Shown here piece by piece: positions 57,844 through 64,000 of a stretch of DNA of 64,000 nucleotides. The stretch lies in assembly GCF_003318275.1 (NCBI RefSeq), contig NZ_QOCH01000013.1:124001-188000 (forward strand), given 5' to 3'. The stretch is from Marinobacter sp. F3R11. GTDB taxonomy: Bacteria; Pseudomonadota; Gammaproteobacteria; Pseudomonadales; Oleiphilaceae. Each line of letters starts with the position of its first letter. Positions within the stretch are counted from its first letter, which is position 1. Made by a program: the position numbers and the translations under genes. The notes beneath the pieces were generated by a model that worked only from the letters and a program-made list of their open reading frames with translations, made no database searches and had not been told where the DNA came from.

Positions 57844-57953
57844 GGCTGCATTTCTGCTAATCTTTCTAACAGGGTTGCCAGAGGAATCGGCATAAGAGCT
57901 CATAATTCTGAATCGGGCATGACTTACCCAAACGCCGGAGTGATTACTCAAAC

Positions 57954-58727
57954 ATGAATACAATAAACATTGTCCTTGCTTTGGCAGCTATCGTTGTAAT
58001 TTCGATTATTGTTATAGTCGTCAGCCAGATGCGCGAAAAGGCCCGGATTGAGCGTGTTCGCAAGATTACGGCACTGGAGGACAGCTACAAAAGATGCAAT
58101 CGCCTGCTATCTGAACTTCCCGGGCAATATCTGACACCGGACCTGAAGCTTTTAATGCTCAAGCGCATAGAAGATGTTTGTAATGAGCTTGCCGGACTCA
58201 AGTCAGAACTGCCGGTTGAAGAATGGCGCAAGTCTGCATTACAGCAAAAAACCCGGATTCAGGAAAACCGTGATGACGTAAAGGTCACGAAGATCGACTC
58301 GCCCGAAAAATCCAACTATGTAAAAGAGCTTCTGCAAAACCTGTTTAAAATGATTGAAGCCATGCACAAAAGTGGCCGAGTAGATGGCGCAACAGCCAAG
58401 AAAAACCTCAAGCATGTTCTGTTTCTGGTCCATAAAACCCATGCAGACCTTCACGTTTTCCAGGCCCGTGAACATATCCGCCAGAGACAGATACGGAAAG
58501 CAATCCACTCCTATCACCTGGCCAGCACAGAAATGGGCAAGTCCCGGGACAATCCCCTTGCCATGAAAGCAGTCAAGAGTTTCCGCACCCGGATAAAAGA
58601 ACTGGAAGCTCAGAGTGCAGGTGGCGACAGCGGCAAATCCATAGAGTCCCAGTCCTGCATGGATAAACAGTGGGACAACTTTCTTCACGAAGATGAATGG
58701 AAGAAAAAATCCGACTACGACGACTGA
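57954..58727 (+). CDS. Unknown membrane-anchored helical protein
   Basis: 257-aa protein not recognised. One N-terminal membrane helix (INIVLALAAIVVISIIVIVVSQ, about 4-25) is followed by a positively charged stretch (REKARIERVRK), so most of the protein is cytoplasmic. The rest is almost all helix, with LRxx/xxEE heptad-like repeats (about 40-90), a lysine-rich linker, and a second helical domain (about 115-210). The C-terminal 40 residues are acidic, with Asp/Lys runs. The next gene, a hybrid kinase, starts 41 bases later, so it may be an accessory of that sensor. I cannot name a domain. Confidence 0.7.
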   Translation: MNTINIVLALAAIVVISIIVIVVSQMREKARIERVRKITALEDSYKRCNRLLSELPGQYLTPDLKLLMLKRIEDVCNELAGLKSELPVEEWRKSALQQKTRIQENRDDVKVTKIDSPEKSNYVKELLQNLFKMIEAMHKSGRVDGATAKKNLKHVLFLVHKTHADLHVFQAREHIRQRQIRKAIHSYHLASTEMGKSRDNPLAMKAVKSFRTRIKELEAQSAGGDSGKSIESQSCMDKQWDNFLHEDEWKKKSDYDD

Positions 58728-58768
58728 ACACGTAAACCGGGCAGGCCGACTGCCAGCATACAGGGACT

Positions 58769-60853
58769 GTGACTTCCGTGACCCGTGGCCTTAAACACCG
58801 CCTGTCCTTCAGGCTCACCCGCGATACCGTTCTGATCGCGATGGTGCTCGGTCTGGCGCTCAACGCTGTACAGATCACTCTGGACTATTTCAGTGCCCAG
58901 GAATTCATGGACGCGGATGTGAGGGCGCTTTTAGAAATAAGTGTCAACCCTGCCTCTCAAATCGCCTATAACATTGATGTGCGCCTGGCTGAGGAGCTTC
59001 TTGATGGCCTGCTCAGGCACCCGGCTACCGTAGACGCGAGAATTATAGATAACAGAAACAACACAATGGCAGCTGCCAGCACAAGCAGCCCGGTTTCACC
59101 CTATCGCTGGATCAGTGATGAACTGTTTGGCTCCAGCCGGGTGTTCAGTCAGGAGCTGCACGTATCACAGTTTGAAAACCTTTCTCTCGGCCAACTCGTT
59201 GTTACCATTGATACTTATCACTACGGCCTGAAATTTCTTGAACGTGCCAGTTACACACTGATCAGCGGGCTTTTAAAAAGCCTGATCCTCTCTGCATCGC
59301 TGCTGGGCATTTTTTACCTGATTCTCACACGGCCGATGCTCAGCGTTATCGGTGCACTTAGCGAGGTCAAAGCAAGTTCACCGGAAAAAATCCGTTTACC
59401 TGTCCCGCCCGGCCATCAACACGATGAAATTGGCACAATGGTAGGCATCATCAACCAGCATCTGGAAACCATAGACTCCAGCCTGGCAGAGCTCCGTACG
59501 GCGAAAAGCGCCATGAAGAACTATTCCAGTGAACTGGAACATGACGTCGAAAGCCGGACCCGGGAAATATCGGATAAAAACGAGGCATTGCAAAGGGGCA
59601 ACAGGGCACTGGTAAAGGCCAAGGAAGATGCCATGCGCAGAGCAAGAGCCAGAGCCAACTTTCTCGCCAGCATGAGCCATGAAATACGCACGCCATTGAA
59701 CGGAGTGCTGGGCATGCTGGGCCTGGTCCTTGAAAGCGAACAGGACGCCGCAAAGCGTCACCGGCTTCAGATCGCATTATCGGCTGGCGAAAGCCTGCTC
59801 GGAATACTAAATGACATACTGGATATTTCCAAAGTTGAAGCCGGAAAGCTTAATCTGGAAAATATCCCTGTCGATATTCAGGCCCTTATAGAAGAGTGCG
59901 CGACACTGCATACTCAGCAGGCCCGGAAGAAAGGCATCGACCTGATTGCAGAAACAGACCCGGATTTCCCTGGCCGGTTTCTGGGTGACCCTACCCGCCT
60001 TCGCCAGATTGTTAATAACCTGCTGAGTAACGCCATCAAATTCACGAACTCAGGAAGCGTACGGATCAGCGCTCGTTATTCGGCAGACACCCTCATCATC
60101 AATGTGAGCGATACCGGCATTGGAATGAGCAAAGAGGGCCTGCGCCGGATATTCTCACCCTTTTCTCAGGCCGATACCCAAACCACACGCCTGTACGGTG
60201 GTACAGGGCTGGGATTGACGCTATGCCGCCAACTTGTTGAGCGGATGCATGGTGAAATAACCGTTGAATCAAAAGAGCAGCAGGGCACCCGGTTCAACGT
60301 ATCCCTCCCCTTACCCGTTTATGACAGCCAGAGTAACGAGGGGTCCCGACAGGCCCCGGAACACTTATCTGAACTGCCTGCTGCCAGCATTTCCCTGCCC
60401 CCCCCGGAAATTGATACAGGTGCGGAAAGTAGCGAGACTTCTGCCAACGATGAGGCTGATTCGCCAGGGCAACGCAGGCTTCGCATTCTTCTGGTTGAGG
60501 ACAATGAAGTGAACCTGATGGTGGCGAGCACGCTACTGAAAAAGATGGGGCACCACGCGGATGTGGCGAAAAATGGTGAACTGGCCATAGAAGCACTCCA
60601 GTCACAAGATTACGATCTTGTGCTAATGGACTGCCAGATGCCGGTGATGGACGGCTTTGAAACCACCCGAAGGATCCGCAGCAACCCCATGTGGAGCAAT
60701 CTGCCGATAATAGCCGTTACTGCCAATGTGATGCAGGGCGACCGGGACGATTGTCTGGCCTGTGGTATGAACGATTACATCACAAAACCATACAGCAGCA
60801 GCCAGTTGAGCGCTGCAATTATGCGCTGGGCTCCTCCGCTTGCGCCTCAATAG
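58769..60853 (+). CDS. Hybrid sensor histidine kinase with receiver domain
   Basis: 694-aa hybrid kinase. A membrane helix is at about 22-42 (DTVLIAMVLGLALNAVQITL), a periplasmic region of about 130 residues follows, and a second helix lies at about 172-192. A HAMP-like stretch, a coiled coil (about 240-280), the H-box SMSHEIRTPLNGVLG, an ATPase domain with DTGIGMS and GGTGLGLTL, and a C-terminal receiver (ILLVEDNEVN, LMDCQMPVMDGFE, ITKPYS) complete it. It lacks a histidine-phosphotransfer domain, so the phosphate must pass elsewhere. The start is GTG. It ends 35 bases inside the convergent ohrR gene. Confidence 0.9.
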   Translation: MTSVTRGLKHRLSFRLTRDTVLIAMVLGLALNAVQITLDYFSAQEFMDADVRALLEISVNPASQIAYNIDVRLAEELLDGLLRHPATVDARIIDNRNNTMAAASTSSPVSPYRWISDELFGSSRVFSQELHVSQFENLSLGQLVVTIDTYHYGLKFLERASYTLISGLLKSLILSASLLGIFYLILTRPMLSVIGALSEVKASSPEKIRLPVPPGHQHDEIGTMVGIINQHLETIDSSLAELRTAKSAMKNYSSELEHDVESRTREISDKNEALQRGNRALVKAKEDAMRRARARANFLASMSHEIRTPLNGVLGMLGLVLESEQDAAKRHRLQIALSAGESLLGILNDILDISKVEAGKLNLENIPVDIQALIEECATLHTQQARKKGIDLIAETDPDFPGRFLGDPTRLRQIVNNLLSNAIKFTNSGSVRISARYSADTLIINVSDTGIGMSKEGLRRIFSPFSQADTQTTRLYGGTGLGLTLCRQLVERMHGEITVESKEQQGTRFNVSLPLPVYDSQSNEGSRQAPEHLSELPAASISLPPPEIDTGAESSETSANDEADSPGQRRLRILLVEDNEVNLMVASTLLKKMGHHADVAKNGELAIEALQSQDYDLVLMDCQMPVMDGFETTRRIRSNPMWSNLPIIAVTANVMQGDRDDCLACGMNDYITKPYSSSQLSAAIMRWAPPLAPQ

Positions 60854-61280
60854 CCTTTAACACTTCATTAAGCTCATCCCTCAATGCCAGCAACCGTTCA
60901 GGCGCTAGCTCAAGACCGCACAACAGCTTCTGCGGTATCTGGGCAGCCTGAGCCCGCAGATCAGTTCCCTTTTCGGTCAGCGACAAGGTCACAACACGCT
61001 CATCATCAGTGCAGCGTTCCCTGCGGATGAGCTCCCTTGATGCCAGACGCTTCAGCAGAGGGGTTAGCGTACCTGAATCCAGTCGCAGGCGTGCCCCGAG
61101 GTCAGAAACCCGGGTTGTCTGGCCCGTTTTGGCGCGCTCCCAAAGTACAAGCATCACCAGATACTGAGGGTATGTCAGATCCAGCTCTGTCAGCAGTGGG
61201 CGGTACCGGGCTGTAATCGCCCGGTTGGCCGCATAAAGACTGAAACAAATCTGGTTATCCAGGGCAAGTATGTCGTTCAT
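60819..61280 (-). CDS. ohrR: OhrR-type MarR-family organic-peroxide sensor
   Basis: 153-aa MarR-family repressor. The N-terminal segment NQICFSLYAANRAITARYRPLL carries the single sensing Cys (Cys12, equivalent to Cys15 of OhrR). The winged HTH includes RLRLDSGTLTPLLKRLASRELIRRERCTDDERVV. It starts 3 bases after the glutathione peroxidase stop, so the regulator and the peroxide-reducing enzyme share an operon rather than the usual ohr gene. Its 3' end overlaps the convergent hybrid-kinase gene by 35 bases. Confidence 0.92.
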   Translation of the reverse strand: MNDILALDNQICFSLYAANRAITARYRPLLTELDLTYPQYLVMLVLWERAKTGQTTRVSDLGARLRLDSGTLTPLLKRLASRELIRRERCTDDERVVTLSLTEKGTDLRAQAAQIPQKLLCGLELAPERLLALRDELNEVLKAIEAQAEEPSA

Positions 61281-61283
61281 CAG

Positions 61284-61775
61284 TCAACTCTGGAGAAGCT
61301 TTTCAATATCTGCCCTGATATCTTCCGGTTTGGTCGTGGGAGGATAACGACGTACTACCTTCCCATCCCGGCCTATCAGGAATTTGGTGAAGTTCCATTT
61401 TATCTTTTCCGAACCCAGAAGCCCCTTTGCCTCGGATTTGAGGAACTGAAACAACGGGTGGGCACCCTCTCCGTTTACATCAATCTTTGAGAACACAGGA
61501 AACTCCACTCCATAATTCAGGCTGCAGAACTGACTGATGGAAGCGTCATCGCCAGGATCCTGATTCATGAACTGGTTGCAGGGAAACCCCAGAACCACCA
61601 GCCCTTGCTCCCTGAGTTCCTCATACAACGACTGCAACCCCTCAAACTGGGGTGTAAAGCCGCACTTGCTGGCAGTGTTCACAATCAGCAATACCTTCCC
61701 CCGATAGTCCGACATGCTCTTTTCATTGCCTTCAATATCCCGAACAGTGAAGTCATAAATCGAATGACCGGCCAT
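61284..61775 (-). CDS. Glutathione peroxidase (Cys type)
   Basis: 163-aa thiol peroxidase of the glutathione peroxidase family. Active-site Cys38 is in [11 protein letters not shown], with the resolving-type Cys66 in GFPCNQF and Trp in [10 protein letters not shown]. The Cys (not selenocysteine) form typically uses thioredoxin as reductant. It forms an operon with ohrR, 3 bases downstream, so it is probably induced by organic peroxides. An operator candidate lies at 61843-61856. Length normal (E. coli BtuE 183). Confidence 0.93.
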   Translation of the reverse strand: MAGHSIYDFTVRDIEGNEKSMSDYRGKVLLIVNTASKCGFTPQFEGLQSLYEELREQGLVVLGFPCNQFMNQDPGDDASISQFCSLNYGVEFPVFSKIDVNGEGAHPLFQFLKSEAKGLLGSEKIKWNFTKFLIGRDGKVVRRYPPTTKPEDIRADIEKLLQS

Positions 61776-61842
61776 CGGTTTCTCCCCCCAAAAATGGCGA
61801 ATACCTGAAAACTACAGGCAATTATTGTATTTTGCACCGTTC

Positions 61843-61856
61843 AATTGTGCACAATT
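61843..61856 (-). promoter_or_regulatory. OhrR-type operator candidate upstream of the peroxidase gene
   Basis: AATTGTGCACAATT is a perfect 14-bp palindrome, 68 bases upstream of the peroxidase ATG. A TATAGT (-10-like) lies just upstream of it on the minus strand (about 61866-61871), so a bound repressor would cover the transcription start. AATT-N6-AATT-like symmetry fits MarR/OhrR boxes. Confidence 0.6.
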
Positions 61857-61959
61857 TATTAACAAACTATACTGGTACGTCTGTTCAAGCAATTGTTTTG
61901 CGGGGATTGAAAAAGCGGGATATCAGGCCAGACCGCCATAATTGATCACAATTCCCCTG

Positions 61960-61987
61960 TTGCCGTTGGGGCCGCCTCCGCTAGAAT
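61960..61987 (+). promoter_or_regulatory. alaA promoter
   Basis: TTGCCG (61960-61965), a 16-base spacer and TAGAAT (61982-61987), 62 bases before the alaA ATG. Both hexamers are 4-5 of 6 to consensus. Confidence 0.6.
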
Positions 61988-62049
61988 AGCGGTTTATCCG
62001 AACGGCAAGTGCCTGTTTTACGTTTACCGACTGAGGAAGCCCGGGTCTT

Positions 62050-63264
62050 ATGCAGAACTACTACAAATCCGCCAAGCTGGATAATGTGTGTTATGAAATC
62101 CGTGGCGTAGTGATGCGGGAGGCACGTCGTCTGGAGGAGGAAGGTCATCGTGTACTGAAACTCAACATCGGCAACCCCGCCGCTTTTGAGCTGGATGTTC
62201 CTGAAGAAATCCAGCAGGACGTGATCTACAACATGCACCAGGCTCAGGGCTATGTAGAATCAAAGGGCCTGTTTTCTGCCCGCAAGGCGGTAATGCATTA
62301 CTGCCAGCAAAGAGGCATCGACAAAGTCGATATTGATGATATTTTTCTTGGTAATGGCGTCAGCGAACTGATCGTCATGTCCATGCAAGCCATGCTCAAC
62401 ACTGGCGACGAAGTACTTATTCCTGCACCTGACTACCCGCTCTGGACTGCCGCAGTAACCCTATCCAGCGGAAAACCGGTGCACTACCACTGCGATGAGG
62501 AACAGAACTGGTTCCCGGACATTGACGACATTCGTAAGAAGATAACCCGCCGTACCCGGGCCATTGTTCTGATCAACCCCAACAATCCCACCGGAGCGGT
62601 TTACAGCCAGGAACTGCTTGAGCAGGTAATCGAGTTGGCCCGGAAGCACAACCTGATCGTACTTTCCGACGAAATTTACGACAAGATCCTTTACGACGGT
62701 ACCCAGCACGTATCCACGGCATCTCTGGCCGATGACGTTCTCTTCTTTACATACAACGGGCTTTCCAAGAATTACCGGGCTGCCGGCTACCGTTCGGGCT
62801 GGATGATCATCAGCGGCGCCAAGCATCGTGCCAAGGATCTCATCGAAGGCATAGACATGCTTTCCAACATGCGCCTGTGTGCCAATGTCCCGGCCCAGCT
62901 TGCGATACAGACAGCGCTGGGCGGTTATCAGTCAATCGACGATCTGGTGGCTCCCGGTGGCAGGCTATACGAACAATGCAACACTGCCTGGAGAATGCTG
63001 AACGATATCCCCGGCGTAAGCTGTGTGAAACCTCAGGGTGCCCTATATCTTTTCCCGCGACTGGATCCAAAAAAATTCCCTGTCGCTGATGATGAGAAGC
63101 TGGTTCTTGATCTGTTGCTTCAGGAAAAAATTCTTCTGGTCCAGGGCTCAGCTTTCAATGTTGATGACAAACAGCACCTGCGCGTTGTATTCCTTCCACG
63201 CAAAGACACACTGGAAGACGCCATAGGCCGCCTGGGCAACTTCCTGTCCACTTACGGCCAATAA
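62050..63264 (+). CDS. alaA: Glutamate-pyruvate (alanine) aminotransferase
   Basis: 404-aa PLP aminotransferase interconverting pyruvate and alanine. It matches E. coli AlaA (YfbQ) closely by recall: KLDNVCYEIRG, KLNIGNPAAF, GNGVSELIVMSMQAML, INPNNPTGAVYS, SDEIYDKILYDG, and the PLP-lysine Lys240 in NGLSKNYRAAGYRSGWM. Length is the same (E. coli 405). It has its own promoter at 61960-61987 and is divergent from the peroxidase-ohrR operon. Confidence 0.95.
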   Translation: MQNYYKSAKLDNVCYEIRGVVMREARRLEEEGHRVLKLNIGNPAAFELDVPEEIQQDVIYNMHQAQGYVESKGLFSARKAVMHYCQQRGIDKVDIDDIFLGNGVSELIVMSMQAMLNTGDEVLIPAPDYPLWTAAVTLSSGKPVHYHCDEEQNWFPDIDDIRKKITRRTRAIVLINPNNPTGAVYSQELLEQVIELARKHNLIVLSDEIYDKILYDGTQHVSTASLADDVLFFTYNGLSKNYRAAGYRSGWMIISGAKHRAKDLIEGIDMLSNMRLCANVPAQLAIQTALGGYQSIDDLVAPGGRLYEQCNTAWRMLNDIPGVSCVKPQGALYLFPRLDPKKFPVADDEKLVLDLLLQEKILLVQGSAFNVDDKQHLRVVFLPRKDTLEDAIGRLGNFLSTYGQ

Positions 63265-63294
63265 TAAAAGCATCAGCAGCAAAGGAAGCAACAC

Positions 63295-63765
63295 ATGGCT
63301 GATATCCACGTTGAAGAATTCTATAAAGATGCAGCCGTAGCCCTTGTTCAGCTATATAACGCCTTCCCCAGACGCGTGAACCTGTTTGTAGAAGATATCG
63401 CAGGCCCAGATGAACCGGATGAATTCGGCCTGCACAGCAAACGACACATGGCCTGCTTTGGCGCATTGCTCTGGCTGGCTGAGGAAGGATTTCTACGTTA
63501 TGTCGATACCATCCGGCAAGAAGCTCTAGACCAGGCCGTACTCACGCAGGAAGCCTTTATTCGTTTAAGCTCACCGGCACCGGACATGCTTGTGGAAGAG
63601 CTCAAGGGACCAGAAGATGCCTTGGATACGCACCTCCCTCCGTCATTAAAAGAGGACATGTCCACCCATATCCACCTGGTACGCACCGCTCTGAAAAGCC
63701 GTCATTCTGTGCGCATTTGCCACGCCGTCCGTTCCACACTCTTCACACACAAAGCCGGTCATTAA
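63295..63765 (+). CDS. Conserved protein of unknown function
   Basis: 156-aa cytoplasmic protein, no signal or membrane segment. An aromatic- and Glu-rich N-terminus (HVEEFYKDAAVALVQLYNAFP) leads into a helical core (RHMACFGALLWLAEEGFLRYVDTIRQEALDQAVLTQ). This has the look of a winged-helix or DnaA-N-like fold but I do not recognise the family. The C-terminal 60 residues are less structured. It starts 30 bases after alaA and precedes htpX by 89 bases. I report it because its codon use and spacing look like a real gene. Confidence 0.7.
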   Translation: MADIHVEEFYKDAAVALVQLYNAFPRRVNLFVEDIAGPDEPDEFGLHSKRHMACFGALLWLAEEGFLRYVDTIRQEALDQAVLTQEAFIRLSSPAPDMLVEELKGPEDALDTHLPPSLKEDMSTHIHLVRTALKSRHSVRICHAVRSTLFTHKAGH

Positions 63766-63854
63766 ATCCCGGTAATATTATTGAAGCATCGAACTCAGTC
63801 CCTATTTACCTGTCTGAAGCCCGGTTTTTATATTGAACAGATCAGGAAGTCACC

Positions 63855-64000
63855 ATGCGTATTTTGCTATTTCTGGCTACTAACCTCGCGGTTATTTTTG
63901 TCGCCAGTATCACACTGAAACTCCTGGGAGTTGACAGCTACCTTGCCCAGAACGGTATTGCGTACGGCTCTCTACTGGCTTTTGCCACTGTGTTTGGTTT
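63855..64000 (+). CDS. htpX: HtpX membrane protease, N-terminal part (cut by window edge)
   Basis: The first 48 codons of a gene that runs past the window. The sequence MRILLFLATNLAVIFVASITLK and LLGVDSYL matches the first membrane segment of HtpX, an inner-membrane zinc metalloprotease in envelope quality control. SD AGGAAG lies 6-8 bases before the ATG. The catalytic HExxH motif would be beyond the end. Confidence 0.85.
   Translation, partial: MRILLFLATNLAVIFVASITLKLLGVDSYLAQNGIAYGSLLAFATVFG

Overview
The window is an uninterrupted piece of a gammaproteobacterial chromosome. Gene content, moderate-to-high GC, and the order murB / LMW-PTP / kdsB / ycaR / lpxK / ... / comEC / DUF2062 / lolD and aat / bpt / infA / clpA / clpS / cspD point to the Pseudomonas-Marinobacter-type marine gammaproteobacteria. 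Marinobacter is my best guess; it is inference, since no rRNA is present. I found no rRNA, tRNA, CRISPR array, insertion sequence or prophage. Coding density is high, and only one gene-free stretch exceeds 300 bases (49338-49647).

Region 1 (1-13200, all minus strand) is an envelope and redox block. From its promoter end it reads: a lipoprotein plus a DUF6515-like exported protein that share a C-terminal motif; an OmpR-type response regulator and histidine kinase; a MacA-MacB-TolC-type tripartite export system; and an operon of a ferric-reductase-like membrane flavocytochrome, a 2[4Fe-4S] ferredoxin, a Tat-exported FAD protein of the fumarate-reductase superfamily and a BaeS-like kinase. Two cis signals tie the block together. 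A CusR-box-like palindrome lies at the end of the kinase gene just upstream of macA. A 69-bp block, about 80% identical between two copies and carrying an 11-bp-spaced direct repeat, lies upstream of both the redox operon and the lipoprotein operon. This co-regulated redox/envelope set is the best candidate here for an undescribed system.

Region 2 (13390-16675) holds a PP1-like phosphatase, a DUF815 ATPase, an AraC-type regulator and, divergent from it, an A/T-rich type II lumazine synthase gene. Region 3 (16723-28000) is mostly housekeeping: guaBA, xseA, prpE, a cold-shock gene with a clear promoter, leuA with a divergent Lrp-type regulator, and proS. Region 4 (28049-39548) is a long envelope-biogenesis operon (comEC-exbB-exbD-msbA-lpxK-ycaR-kdsB-ptp-murB) followed by DUF2062 and a lolD plus single LolC/E-type permease pair.

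Region 5 (39670-49959) has a PilZ protein, a small exported protein, the agmatine-to-putrescine pair aguA-aguB with a MoxR ATPase, trxB, and a cluster holding essentially the whole bacterial N-degron pathway (aat, bpt, clpA, clpS) with infA and a tailed cspD. Region 6 (50130-56709) carries rluE, nudJ, mnmA, hflD, purB, roxA and a GNAT fusion. Region 7 (56698-64000) carries a LysR regulator, an unknown membrane protein paired with a hybrid histidine kinase, a glutathione peroxidase-OhrR operon with a palindromic operator candidate, alaA, a small unknown gene, and the start of htpX, cut by the window edge.

Coordinates use the start codon I consider best; where I moved it, the entry says why. 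Family assignments come from motif recognition by eye, with no database search.
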